Source: JANYJA01 sp038229055
Lineage (GTDB): Bacteria; Acidobacteriota; Terriglobia; Bryobacterales; Bryobacteraceae
Direction of reading: 5' to 3'
Length of the DNA: 64,000 nt
Assembly (NCBI GenBank): GCA_038229055.1
Contig: JBBROU010000002.1
Coordinates: 1 to 64,000, forward strand
In this document: piece after piece, positions 40,915 to 50,325 of the stretch
How the letters are laid out: each line of letters begins with the position of its first letter
Position numbering within the stretch: position 1 is the first letter of the stretch
The notes under the pieces: model-generated
Seen by the model: only the letters and a program-made list of their open reading frames with translations
Told to the model about the DNA's origin: nothing
Database searches by the model: none
Made by a program: the position numbers and the translations under genes

Positions 40915-41380
40915 CTTTCCGCTGCGCGCCTGGAGGATCGCTGATTCGCGGGTGCCAATTGCGGACGGAACGGGCGCGGCGCGTTATGGAGGCCGCTGGA
41001 ATTCACCGGGGCGCTGGGTGATCTATGCCGCGGAAACCTATGCAGGTGCGCTGATCGAGAAGATGGTCCACAGCAACATCGGGAGGATCCCAAAGGGGCA
41101 ACAGTGCCGCGAGATCTCGATTCCGGCGGACGTGAGCGCGGAAGAGGTGACAGCGGCGGAGATTCCGGAGTTTGCGGCGGAGGACGAGGAGCTGAGCCGG
41201 GAGTTTGGGAATGTCTGGTGTGATTCCAAGCGATCCGCGGTGCTTTGGGTGCCTTCGGTGGTGGCGCGCGGGGAGCGGAACGTGGTGATCCATCAGATGC
41301 ATCCGGAGTTTAAGAGGATTTCGTTCGGGGTTCCGGAGCCGGTGATTTGGGACCGGCGGCTGTTTTTGAGACCGGAGTAA
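40898..41380 (+). CDS. RES-domain toxin (ParT/MbcT-like)
   Basis: This protein has 160 residues from ATG 40898. The RES domain motifs are RYGGRWNSPGRWVIYAAE, a Glu in ALIEKMVH, and the Ser-containing VLWVPSVVA. Together these supply the Arg, Glu and Ser that name the family. RES toxins fold like ADP-ribosyltransferases and attack NAD or ADP-ribosylate metabolic enzymes. All key residues appear intact. The overlap with the antitoxin gene ensures coupled synthesis. Confidence 0.9.
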   Translation: MGSPRSFPLRAWRIADSRVPIADGTGAARYGGRWNSPGRWVIYAAETYAGALIEKMVHSNIGRIPKGQQCREISIPADVSAEEVTAAEIPEFAAEDEELSREFGNVWCDSKRSAVLWVPSVVARGERNVVIHQMHPEFKRISFGVPEPVIWDRRLFLRPE

Positions 41381-41947
41381 GTCATATTGCTGCCACTGCT
41401 TCGCAGCGACGCGGGCTGCATATGCACGACGCCGAGCGAATCGCGTGGACTGCGCTGTCACCGGCACTGGAGCTGGGTTTCTGTTCATCTAAACGTACCG
41501 CTATACGTTGAGCAAGTAGACGTGATTGATCGCTACACGGGAGGGCCAATGGTAAAGGTTCTTTTGGCCTACCGCACCATTGGGATGTCGGTCACGCCTG
41601 TCCATGCCTTTACTCCCGAATGCCGGTACTCCCGAAGTCCAGTACTACGGCGTCGGCCGTTTTCGACGCGTACCTGCTGCCCATTCGGAACCGCATTGCA
41701 CATGCGTTGACTGGATCCGGAGATCTGGGCTATTCGATAGATAATGCCTCCGATCTCCAGAACGTTTTTCACTGGTTTCCACTGAAGTGCATGGTAAGGC
41801 GCACCCTGAAAAATGAGTTCTCGAGCGAATTCATGCCCTGATGGCGCGATGACGGCGCATTCGATCTGGCCGAGGAAGAGAAGCAAAAGGCTGCGTGACG
41901 AGCTCCGATGCCGGGCGACCGGCACGTGCCCGTTCGCATTTCGCAGG
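41381..41947. other. Stretch without a recognisable gene
   Basis: Both strands carry only short or unconvincing frames; the longest is a 134-residue minus-strand frame at 41569-41973 that resembles nothing I know and overlaps the GNAT fragment. Composition is less GC-rich than the surroundings. A 6-bp inverted repeat (AACGTA/TACGTT) lies near 41492-41509. It looks like decayed or foreign DNA downstream of the toxin-antitoxin pair. Confidence 0.3.
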
Positions 41948-42247
41948 CTATGGACGATCCAAACGCATGACATGCCGCTTGCGACTCTCCCCGATGAGTT
42001 GGATCGTCTCCACTAGCTTGAATCCGGCTTTCAAGAAGGCGTGCAAAGATCGGACGCTACGCTCCTCAGGATCGGTAATGACGGCACGGACGGCGGGGGA
42101 TACAAAAACAAACCGCCTCACGAACTCTCGTATAATCACCGGACCCAATCCTAAACCTGTTAGCTTCTGTACCCCAATGGCGACGTCAATGCCAGCCGAA
42201 TAGGGTTCCGCTCCCTCGAGTGGACGGAATGAGATGCAATCCTTCAT
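41948..42247 (-). pseudogene. Truncated GNAT acetyltransferase
   Basis: This 99-residue frame carries the C-terminal half of a GNAT fold of the AAC(6')/RimJ-like type: GIDVAIGVQKLTGLGLGPVI contains the acetyl-CoA loop, followed by ITDPEERSVRSLHAFLKAGF. The first half of the domain is missing. Stop codons interrupt the frame immediately upstream. It is most likely a 5'-deleted relic, although a short product could be translated from the ATG at 42247. Confidence 0.55.
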
Positions 42248-42378
42248 TTACTGGACGTTTATTAGGTACGGGTTCCGGCCCGCGGGGGTAAACGATGATT
42301 GCCGCCTAGCCTTGATTACCCGCCTGCAAAACGTCGTTAGCGGAATGTACGCCATACTAGGCAAAGAAAAGGCGAACA

Positions 42379-44694
42379 ATGACTCTTCCTTTGCTTGGGC
42401 CCTCAGGCCTCGCCCGCACGTCCGATCACACCGCCATGGTGCAGTACTTCGAGGCGCTCCAACGCCGCTCGGATCCGCCGGTCCGCGCCATCCACCACCA
42501 GCCGACTCGCGAAGGGGACTATCGAGAGATCCCCGAGACCGTCGCGCCGCCCCTGCGGAAGGTTCTGGAAGCGCGCGGCATCACCCAGCTCTATAGCCAC
42601 CAGGCGGCGGCGTACCAGATTGCGACCTCTGGCAAGAACCTCGTCATCGTCACCCCGACCGCCAGCGGCAAGACGCTGTGCTACAACCTGCCCGTCTTCG
42701 AGCTGCTGATGCGCGACCCCGGCGCGCGCGCCATGTACCTGTTCCCCACCAAGGCGCTGGCCGAAGATCAGTTGCATGAGTTCAACACGCTGGTCGATGA
42801 GATGGGCTCGAATATCCGCGCCTTCACCTACGACGGCGACACGCCGCAGGACGCCCGCAAGGCCATTCGCCAGCGCGCCAACGTCGTGTTGACGAATCCG
42901 GATATGCTGCACAGCGGCATCCTACCGCATCACACCAAGTGGGCCAAGCTGTTCGAGAACCTGCGCTACATCGTGATCGACGAGTTGCATTACTATCGCG
43001 GCGTTTACGGCAGCCACTTCGCCAACCTGCTGCGCCGGCTCAAGCGCATCTGCGAGTTCTATGGATCGAATCCCGTCTTCATCTGCTGCTCCGCGACAAT
43101 CGCGAATCCGCGCGAGCTGGCTCAAACGTTGGCCGAACGCGAATTCGAAATCGTCGATCAGAGCGGCGCGCCCACGGGTGAAAAGTACTTCATCCTCTAT
43201 AACCCGCCGGTGGTGAACCGCCAGCTCGGCATCCGGCGCAGCTACATTAACGAGACGCGCCGCATTGCGCTCGAATTTATCGACCATCATCAGCAGACCC
43301 TGGTGTTCGCGAACAACCGGCTTGCGACCGAAATCCTGGTCACGTATTTGAAAGATGCCTGCGACAACGGGCGTATCCCGACGGAGACCGTGCGCGGCTA
43401 TCGGGGCGGCTATCTTCCACGGGAGCGGCGTGAAATTGAGAGGCGCTTGCGGTCGGGCGACATCCGCGCCGTGGTGGCGACCAACGCTCTTGAACTCGGG
43501 ATCGATATCGGATCGCTCGATGCCGTGGTGATGGCCGGGTATCCGGGGACGATCGCGTCGACCTGGCAGCGGGCCGGACGCGCCGGAAGGCGGCAGACGG
43601 CGTCGGTCGCGGTGATGGTGGCTTCGAGCGCTCCGCTGGATCAGTACATCGTCGAGCATCCCGAGTACTTCTTCGAGCGCTCGCCGGAACACGCTTACGT
43701 GAACGCGGACAATCTCGAGATCCTGCTGAGCCACATGAAATGCGCGGCTTTCGAGCTTCCGCTATCGGAAAAGGAAAAGTTCGGTCCGCACGAAACCGGC
43801 GACCTTTGCCGCTTCCTGGAGGACCAGGGCTTCCTCCATAAATCCGCGGGCAACTGGCACTGGACTTCCGACACCTACCCCGCCGACACGATCGCGCTGC
43901 GGTCGGTAAGCAGCGACAACTTCGTCGTGATCGACATCACGGGCGAGCCGAAGGTGATCGCGGACGTCTCTTTCACCACGGCGCTGACCACGCTTCACGA
44001 AAAGGCCATCTACCTTCATGAGGCCAAGCAATTCCACGTCGAGCGCTTCGATTACAAAGAGCGGAAGGCGTATGTAAAGCAGGTGGACTGCGACTACTAC
44101 ACCGACGCGATCGACTACACGCAGGTGGCGGTGCTGAAGAGCGAAGCTGTTGCGCCCATGACAGGCGCCAACGCCAGCCACGGCGACGTTCGCGTGAACC
44201 GGCAGATTGTCGGTTTTAAAAAGATTAAGTTCTACACCATGGAGAATGTGGGCGCGGGGCGGCTCTCCATGCCCGAGCAGGAGATGCACACCACGTCATT
44301 CTGGCTGCACTTCCCCGCCCCGTTCCTGGCCGCGTTCGCCTTTACGCCGACTGAAAAACAGAACGGCCTCACGGGTCTGGGGAATGCGCTTCGCACCATT
44401 GCCACGCTGATGTTGATGTGCGATCCGCGCGATTTGGGGATTGCGCTCACCGAACAGCCGGCCGCGCAAATTTGGGAGCCGAATCTGTATCTCTACGACA
44501 CTTATGCCGGGGGCATTGGCCAGAGCGAACCGCTGCATCGCATGCGGGATCGGCTGGCCGCGCAAACGCGGGAACTGATTGCGGCGTGCCCCTGCGAGGC
44601 AGGATGCCCGTCGTGCGTTGGGCCCATTGGCGAGGTGGGGGAGCGCGGAAAAGAAGTGGCCCTGGCGTTTCTGCAGGCGTTATTGCCGCTTTAG
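42379..44694 (+). CDS. DEAD/DEAH-box helicase with DUF1998 zinc domain (MrfA/Hrq1/YprA-like)
   Basis: This 771-residue superfamily 2 helicase has the Q-motif region YSHQAAAY, motif I TPTASGKT, motif II VIDELHYY, motif III CCSATIANP, motif V ATNALELGIDIG and motif VI QRAGRAGRRQ. The C-terminal DUF1998 domain carries the zinc cysteines CPCEAGCPSC. Bacillus MrfA and yeast Hrq1 belong here and act in repair of crosslinked or alkylated DNA. A weak AAGGCG site precedes the ATG. It overlaps the convergent gene by 15 bp at the 3' end. Confidence 0.92.
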   Translation: MTLPLLGPSGLARTSDHTAMVQYFEALQRRSDPPVRAIHHQPTREGDYREIPETVAPPLRKVLEARGITQLYSHQAAAYQIATSGKNLVIVTPTASGKTLCYNLPVFELLMRDPGARAMYLFPTKALAEDQLHEFNTLVDEMGSNIRAFTYDGDTPQDARKAIRQRANVVLTNPDMLHSGILPHHTKWAKLFENLRYIVIDELHYYRGVYGSHFANLLRRLKRICEFYGSNPVFICCSATIANPRELAQTLAEREFEIVDQSGAPTGEKYFILYNPPVVNRQLGIRRSYINETRRIALEFIDHHQQTLVFANNRLATEILVTYLKDACDNGRIPTETVRGYRGGYLPRERREIERRLRSGDIRAVVATNALELGIDIGSLDAVVMAGYPGTIASTWQRAGRAGRRQTASVAVMVASSAPLDQYIVEHPEYFFERSPEHAYVNADNLEILLSHMKCAAFELPLSEKEKFGPHETGDLCRFLEDQGFLHKSAGNWHWTSDTYPADTIALRSVSSDNFVVIDITGEPKVIADVSFTTALTTLHEKAIYLHEAKQFHVERFDYKERKAYVKQVDCDYYTDAIDYTQVAVLKSEAVAPMTGANASHGDVRVNRQIVGFKKIKFYTMENVGAGRLSMPEQEMHTTSFWLHFPAPFLAAFAFTPTEKQNGLTGLGNALRTIATLMLMCDPRDLGIALTEQPAAQIWEPNLYLYDTYAGGIGQSEPLHRMRDRLAAQTRELIAACPCEAGCPSCVGPIGEVGERGKEVALAFLQALLPL

Positions 44695-45132
44695 AACCAG
44701 CGTATTGTCGCTGGCGCCGGAGGGCAGCTCCGAGTGCACCTGCTCGGTGATCGTCGTCCCGTCAGGAGAAAGCGTGAGCATCATGTGTTCGTGGTTCTGG
44801 CCATCGCCCCACTGCCGGTCGGTAACCAGCGTATTGCCTTCCCACTTGCACTTGATCGAGCCGCCTTCCGTGCCGAGGACCGGGTGGTATTTGCCGTCGC
44901 TCCGGCAGTCGCTCTCAACCACCTTCTCGTCGTTCCCGACCGTGGTCCTCCGCATCATGTGGACCATCTTGCCTTTTTTGGTGATGGCGATGGTAACCGT
45001 ACTCGGTGTAGAATCTGGCCCCGACGTCGACGCCTGATCTGGAGCATATTGCCAACTCCCGAGCAGGTCGGGCTTGTCGGACGCGACGAGCACGCCGATG
45101 GAAAACACGGCAATCCAGATTGATTTCTTCAT
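44680..45132 (-). CDS. Hypothetical secreted protein
   Basis: This 150-residue protein has a short signal peptide (MKKSIWIAVFSIGVLVAS) and a small lipocalin-like beta domain: LLGSWQYAPDQ at the start, DGTTITEQVHSEL near the end. The pattern resembles small acidobacterial secreted proteins of unknown function. A strong Shine-Dalgarno (GGAGGAG) precedes the ATG at 45132. It is convergent with the helicase gene. Two cysteines (SDCRSDG, IKCKWEG) could form a disulfide. Confidence 0.65.
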   Translation of the reverse strand: MKKSIWIAVFSIGVLVASDKPDLLGSWQYAPDQASTSGPDSTPSTVTIAITKKGKMVHMMRRTTVGNDEKVVESDCRSDGKYHPVLGTEGGSIKCKWEGNTLVTDRQWGDGQNHEHMMLTLSPDGTTITEQVHSELPSGASDNTLVLKRQ

Positions 45133-45232
45133 TACAAACTCCTCCGGGATCTGATTAGCAGATTCATCGCCATACCCGGCCCGAGCCGGCTCTTTGACTT
45201 GGGTTTCCGAAACCTGAGAAACTTACGGCTTC

Positions 45233-45994
45233 ATGGATGCCACTCCGCGTGCGAGACGCGTAATCCGGTGGGCGACTCTGTTCCTGGCCGGTGCGCTGTG
45301 CGGGCATGGGCAATCGCCCGGCGGCGAAGTGCTCGATTATGACGTGGAATGGCGCCTGGTTCCGGCAGGGCGAGCCAAGTTATCGTGGAGTCCGAACTCG
45401 ACGCCGGGGCACGGAGGTGAAGCCAAACTCCACCTCGAAAGCACCGGGTTGGTGTCGCGCCTGTTTCATGTGAACGACGATTACACGTCCACGCTCGGTT
45501 CAAATTTCTGCGCCGAAACCACGTTTCTCACCGCCCATGAAGGCAGCCGGAATCGCGAAACCAAGGTCACCTTCGACGGCAATGCCAAGAAGGCCATTTA
45601 TCTTGAAAAAGAGATCCCGAAGAACAACACGGTGGCGGCGCATGAGATCGAGATTCCGGCTTGCGTGCATGACATCGTTGGGGGCCTTTACTTCCTGCGA
45701 AGCGTGAACGTGGAACCCGGCCACTCCATGCAGATCCCCGTCAGCGACGGTAAAAGGACCGTGTCGCTGAAGGTGGAAGCCCAGGGGCGTGAAGATGTGA
45801 ATACACCGCTCGGCGTACAGAAGACGCTGAAATATGAGATCTTCGCGTTCAACAACGTGCTGTATCGGCGACCCGCGCATCTGCACGTGTGGCTCACCGA
45901 GGACCGGCGCAAACTTCCGGTGCAGATCGAGATCCGTATGCAATTCACGATCGGCACAGTTACCTTACGATTGAATAAAGAGACGAAGTTATGA
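45233..45994 (+). CDS. DUF3108 periplasmic protein
   Basis: This 253-residue protein has an N-terminal signal peptide and a DUF3108 domain beginning LDYDVEWRLVPAGRAKL. The conserved YFLRSVNVEPGHSMQIPV region and a closing PVQIEIRMQFTIGTVTLRL follow. DUF3108 proteins are beta-rich envelope proteins of unknown role, seen with lipid or glycan export functions. Its stop overlaps the ATG of the SGNH hydrolase by four bases, making it the first gene of a run that continues to 50319. Confidence 0.85.
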   Translation: MDATPRARRVIRWATLFLAGALCGHGQSPGGEVLDYDVEWRLVPAGRAKLSWSPNSTPGHGGEAKLHLESTGLVSRLFHVNDDYTSTLGSNFCAETTFLTAHEGSRNRETKVTFDGNAKKAIYLEKEIPKNNTVAAHEIEIPACVHDIVGGLYFLRSVNVEPGHSMQIPVSDGKRTVSLKVEAQGREDVNTPLGVQKTLKYEIFAFNNVLYRRPAHLHVWLTEDRRKLPVQIEIRMQFTIGTVTLRLNKETKL

Positions 45995-47469
45995 AACCGA
46001 TTGCGGCAGTTCTAGTCATCCTCGGTGCTGGCTGGGCAACGGCCCAACAGACTTCCACGCCGGCGTCAGCGGCGAATCCGAGCGGCGCAACACTAAACGC
46101 GAAGGATTCCGAACAGCTCGCCCGGCGCATTACGCAACTGATGGAATCGACCGCGGTGATGGTGCCCGGTCTCACGCGCAGCACGGGCGCCATCGCGGAG
46201 AGCGCGCGGCAGGCGGTGCTCGGGCTGCAGACCACGCCGCAGAATAGCGGGCTGACGTACAGTCTGCTTGGGGGGGCGCGCGCGTATCTGGCCGTGGCCG
46301 ACGCGCTGCCGAAGCCCGTATCGCTGCCCGAAACGGCCCGCCAGCAGTTCGCGGAATTGCGTGACGCGGTGGAGCGCTTCGGGATCTATTTCGAATCGCT
46401 GCTCGATGAGAAGGAGCGGCAGCTTCGCAACCCGGATCGCGACAATCTGCGGCGCTATGCCGACGCGAATGAGAAGCTTGGGGCCCCTTCGCCGGCCATG
46501 CCTCGAGTGGTTTTCTTCGGCGATTCCATCACCGATTCCTGGCGCCTGAATGAATACTTCACCGGACGGGAGTACGTGAACCGCGGCATCAGTGGTCAGG
46601 TAACGGGCGAGATGCTCGGGCGCATGAAGGCGGATGTTTTGGATCTGCATCCGCGGGCCGTGCTGATCCTCGCCGGGACGAACGACGTCGCGCGCGGGGT
46701 TCCAGTCAAGACCATCGAGAGCAACCTGGAGATGATTGGCGAATTGGCGAACGCGCAGCATATCCGGCCGTTGTTCGCTTCGATTCTGCCGGTCAGCGAT
46801 TATCACAAAGATGCCAATCCACGCTTCGAGATGACGCGAACGCGGCCGCCGGCGACCATCCTCCAGATCAACAACTGGCTGCAGAATTACTGCCGCCAGC
46901 ACAACTACAGCTACGTGGATTACTACAGCGCGCTGAAAGACAATGCCGGGATGCTGATGCCGGACGCCTCGGATGACGGGCTGCATCCGAACGGCAAGGG
47001 TTACCGGATCATGGCTCCAGTGGCGATGGAGGCGTTGAATCGTGTGGTGCCCGGCGGCATGGTGACCACGCAAACTCGCCCGGCCGCGCAGCATGCGGTA
47101 CCCGCGCCGGTAGTTACGCCCGTGGTTACTAATACAGCGGCGCCCCCCGCGCCGGCTGCTACCACAGTGCCGGTTGCGAAGCCGGTTGAAATTGCGGTGA
47201 CTCCGACGCCGACTGCTCCGGTAAGCGCGCCCTCCACTACGACCTCCCAAACAACGACCCAGGCCGACAAGCCGGCTCCGAGTGTGGCGAAACCGGCCCC
47301 GGTCACCACCACGACGCAATCGACCACCCCTTTGGCCCCCCCTTCGACGTCAAACCCGTCCACAGCGGCGCCCAGCCGACCGCTGACGCAGCCTTCCGTT
47401 TCAAGCTACACCCTGGCCGAACAGCAGCAGAGGGACCAGAAGAAGAAGAAAAAGAACACCCTATTCTAA
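45991..47469 (+). CDS. Secreted SGNH/GDSL hydrolase with Pro/Thr-rich tail
   Basis: This 492-residue protein has a signal peptide (KPIAAVLVILGAGWATAQQ) and a helical N-terminal region (about 30-165). An SGNH-hydrolase domain follows (about 165-350) with block I VVFFGDSITDSW, block III LAGTNDV and catalytic DDGLHPNGKGY. It resembles platelet-activating-factor acetylhydrolase-type esterases and probably deacylates glycans or lipids outside the cytoplasm. The last 140 residues are a disordered Pro/Thr/Ala/Val-rich tail ending in a lysine run (KKKKK). Confidence 0.85.
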   Translation: MKPIAAVLVILGAGWATAQQTSTPASAANPSGATLNAKDSEQLARRITQLMESTAVMVPGLTRSTGAIAESARQAVLGLQTTPQNSGLTYSLLGGARAYLAVADALPKPVSLPETARQQFAELRDAVERFGIYFESLLDEKERQLRNPDRDNLRRYADANEKLGAPSPAMPRVVFFGDSITDSWRLNEYFTGREYVNRGISGQVTGEMLGRMKADVLDLHPRAVLILAGTNDVARGVPVKTIESNLEMIGELANAQHIRPLFASILPVSDYHKDANPRFEMTRTRPPATILQINNWLQNYCRQHNYSYVDYYSALKDNAGMLMPDASDDGLHPNGKGYRIMAPVAMEALNRVVPGGMVTTQTRPAAQHAVPAPVVTPVVTNTAAPPAPAATTVPVAKPVEIAVTPTPTAPVSAPSTTTSQTTTQADKPAPSVAKPAPVTTTTQSTTPLAPPSTSNPSTAAPSRPLTQPSVSSYTLAEQQQRDQKKKKKNTLF

Positions 47470-47470
47470 A

Positions 47471-47983
47471 GTGGCGCACTGGCTGGTAGTCCTCGTTTCC
47501 GCCGCGGCTCTGTCGTCGTGTGCCACGCCTTCATTTCCGCCGCCGGCACAATATCAGTTCGCGAGCCCGCACGAGATCGGTTCGTTCGTGAATATGCGCT
47601 ATACGGATGTGGAGCGCTACCTCGTGCGCGATTTTCTGCCCAATGCCGAGACTCCGGTCTGGCGCTGGGCCGGCGCGCATCCGCAGTTGCGATTCTTCAT
47701 CGAGACGGCCAACGAGCTTACCTTTTCGATTGACTACACCTGCGCCGAAACGTTGTTCCGCAAAACCGGACCCGTGACGCTGACGTTTCTGGCGAACGAC
47801 AAACCCTTTGGACAAAAGACCTGCACTCGCCCGGGCCGCGCGCAGTTCAGCATGAAGGTGCCACCTGGAGTGCTCGTCCCGAACGCGGTAAATTTGATCG
47901 GGATCGAGCCGGATAAGACGGCCCAGGGCGACACCGGCGCGGCGCTCGGCTTCATCCTCTTCAGCGCGGGATTTCTATCGTAG
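47471..47983 (+). CDS. Hypothetical lipoprotein
   Basis: This 170-residue protein starts with GTG one base after the hydrolase stop. The signal sequence ends in a lipobox (LSSC, Cys about 17). The rest is one beta-sandwich (FFIETANELTFSIDYTCAE, VTLTFLANDKPFG), perhaps carbohydrate-binding-like. It shares one base (TAGTG) with the next gene start. The tight packing with the membrane glycosyltransferase-like gene repeats the lipoprotein-plus-membrane-protein pairing at 6.9-9.3 kb. Confidence 0.68.
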   Translation: MAHWLVVLVSAAALSSCATPSFPPPAQYQFASPHEIGSFVNMRYTDVERYLVRDFLPNAETPVWRWAGAHPQLRFFIETANELTFSIDYTCAETLFRKTGPVTLTFLANDKPFGQKTCTRPGRAQFSMKVPPGVLVPNAVNLIGIEPDKTAQGDTGAALGFILFSAGFLS

Positions 47984-50319
47984 TGCGCGAGGTCGTCTAC
48001 ATCTTATTCGGTTGCGCCTTCACGGTCGCCACGGCTGCCGCGTTCGGCGCACTGCTGTTTCGCGGCTTAGGTATCGCGCTTCGGAAGCGCGAACACACGC
48101 TGCTGGCGTTTGTCTGCGGCTCGGCGGTGCTCAGCCTGTTGGTGTTCTTGTTGTGTGCAGTGGGGCAGGCGCGCAAGGGCGTGTTCTTGTGGACTGGCCT
48201 CGCCGCGCTCATCGCCTGGTATCTTCGAGCGCGGAATGTGCCGCCGCCAGCGTTCTTGCCGAAGCTTTCGGTCCAGGCAGCGGCATTCTTCACGGTGCTT
48301 TTCAGCGTCTTTGGTGTGCTGTATTTCTTCAACGCCATGGCCCCGGAGGTCAGCCCCGATGGCGCGGTGTACCACTTGGGCCTGGTCAGCCGGTACTTGA
48401 AGTGGCACGGGTTCCACCGCGTCACCACGGATCTTTACGTCAACATATCGCAAGGTTTGGAGATGCTTTTCCTGTTCGCCTTTGCGTTCGGCAGGCACTC
48501 CGCGGCGGCGATGGTGCACTGCGCATTCCTGTTCACGCTCCCGCTCCTGATGCTCTGCTACGGGCGCCGCTTCGGGGTGGCGCGCGCGGCAATCTGCGGA
48601 GCGCTGCTGTTCTTCATGAGCCCGGTCGTGGGCATTGACGGCATCAGTGCATATAACGATGTCGGCCTCGCAACGGTCGCTTTCGCGCTCTTCTATTTCC
48701 TGCAGATCTGGCGCGAGGATCAGAATTCGAAGCTGCTCATTCCCATCGGGCTGCTCGCCGGATTTGCGTTCGCGATCAAATACACCGGCTTCCTGGCCGG
48801 CCCCTACGCACTCGGATTCGTCGCGTGGCATGCGCCCCGGCAACGGATGCGGCGCCTTCTTACGGTCGCCGGCTGCGCGGCCATTCTGATCTCGCCGTGG
48901 GTGATTAAGAATGTGATTTGGTTTGGAAATCCGGCGTCGCCGTTCCTCAACTCGATATTCCCGAACCCGTATATTCACGTGTCCTTCGAGCGCGAGTACA
49001 GCCACTTCTTCCGCACTTACAACATGCCGAGCCTCTGGCCGGTGCCGTGGATGGCGACCGTTACCGGGGCGCTGGGCGGGGGCGTCGGACCGGTGTTCCT
49101 GCTAGCGCCGATCGCGCTGCTGAGCTTGCGCAAGCGTATGGGACGGAGTGTTCTGCTAGCCGCTCTGGTTTTCGGTGTGCCGTACGCCGCCAATATCGGC
49201 ACACGATTTCTTATTCCCGCGCTGCCCTTTCTCGGGTTCGCGATGGGTCTGGCTCTGGATGAGATCGCGGCCGGAATCTCGCTCTTGATCACCGGGCGAG
49301 CCTCACTGCGTCTGATGCGAAGAACCCGTTCTAGCACTAACGCGCGCATTACCGGCGAGCCCCGCCCGTTCACCATGAACCACACGCTCGAGGGTTCCGC
49401 GGTGGCGATAGGGCTGGTGCTGATAGTGCACGCGCTTCTCTCGTGGCCGAAACTGATCGATTTGGGCATATCGGGTGATGGCGGATGGCAGCTCACCACG
49501 CTGCCGGCGCGCGCGGCGTTGCGCATCGTTCCCGAAGAGCGATTTCTTAACGAGCACCTGCCGCACTACGGCATGGCGCGGCTGATCGATCGCGTGGTCC
49601 CGGAAGGCGGGCATGTGTTCGCGTTCAATCCGGTTGCGGAGGCGTACACCACGCGCGACATCATTGTTTATTACCAGTCCGCCATGGGCGAGTCGATCAA
49701 GGACGCCATCCTGGTACCCCAGTTAACAGATTTTATGCCGACGGCGCGTTTCGATTTCCAATTCCCGCCCAGGCCGCTGCAAGGTGTGCGCGTGATCCAG
49801 ACCGCGGGAGGCGCGGTGCCCGATATCTGGAGTATCTCAGAGCTCCGGCTCTTCAACGGCGAAAGAGAATTGCCGCGCGATGGCTCTTGGAGGCTGACCG
49901 CGAAGCCGTATCCGTGGGATGTTCAGCTTGCCTTCGACAACAATCCGGTGACGCGCTGGCGCAGTTGGGAGAGCATGCGTCCGGGTATGTTCATCCAAGC
50001 GGATTTCACGCGGCCTCTTCTGGTTAGCCGCGTGCGCGTGGAGTGCGCGCACGATCAATACCAGGTGCGATTACGGCTGGAGCGTCGCGATGACTCGGGC
50101 AAATGGATTTCACTGGCGGGTGCGCCTGCCGGGTCTGATGTCTCCCCGAAACCGGGCTGGAGGCGCGCGGCGACGGACGCGATCAAGGCGCGCGGTGTGG
50201 GTTTTATTCTGGTTGAGGACTCGCATGGGCAGGCGAGGGAATTTCAGGTGAATCCGGCCTTATGGGGAGTGACCGTGGCGGGGCAATGGAACGGGTCCAC
50301 CCTATACCGTATTGAATAG
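47983..50319 (+). CDS. Large multi-pass membrane protein, GT-C glycosyltransferase-like, with discoidin-like C-terminus
   Basis: This 778-residue protein starts with GTG on the overlapping TAGTG. About 11-12 membrane helices fill residues 1-490. An acidic loop (MAPEVSPDGAVYHLGLVSRY) follows the third helix, similar to the catalytic loop of lipid-linked-sugar transferases. The soluble C-terminal 250 residues include a region like a discoidin/F5-8C beta-sandwich (QLAFDNNPVTRWRSWESM), a fold that binds sugars. Likely substrates are surface glycans. Confidence 0.75.
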   Translation: MREVVYILFGCAFTVATAAAFGALLFRGLGIALRKREHTLLAFVCGSAVLSLLVFLLCAVGQARKGVFLWTGLAALIAWYLRARNVPPPAFLPKLSVQAAAFFTVLFSVFGVLYFFNAMAPEVSPDGAVYHLGLVSRYLKWHGFHRVTTDLYVNISQGLEMLFLFAFAFGRHSAAAMVHCAFLFTLPLLMLCYGRRFGVARAAICGALLFFMSPVVGIDGISAYNDVGLATVAFALFYFLQIWREDQNSKLLIPIGLLAGFAFAIKYTGFLAGPYALGFVAWHAPRQRMRRLLTVAGCAAILISPWVIKNVIWFGNPASPFLNSIFPNPYIHVSFEREYSHFFRTYNMPSLWPVPWMATVTGALGGGVGPVFLLAPIALLSLRKRMGRSVLLAALVFGVPYAANIGTRFLIPALPFLGFAMGLALDEIAAGISLLITGRASLRLMRRTRSSTNARITGEPRPFTMNHTLEGSAVAIGLVLIVHALLSWPKLIDLGISGDGGWQLTTLPARAALRIVPEERFLNEHLPHYGMARLIDRVVPEGGHVFAFNPVAEAYTTRDIIVYYQSAMGESIKDAILVPQLTDFMPTARFDFQFPPRPLQGVRVIQTAGGAVPDIWSISELRLFNGERELPRDGSWRLTAKPYPWDVQLAFDNNPVTRWRSWESMRPGMFIQADFTRPLLVSRVRVECAHDQYQVRLRLERRDDSGKWISLAGAPAGSDVSPKPGWRRAATDAIKARGVGFILVEDSHGQAREFQVNPALWGVTVAGQWNGSTLYRIE

Positions 50320-50325
50320 GAAACG

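Noticed and set aside
46093..47319. 408-residue minus-strand frame opposite the SGNH hydrolase
   Set aside because: It is Arg/His-biased without domains; the plus strand has a signal peptide and catalytic blocks.
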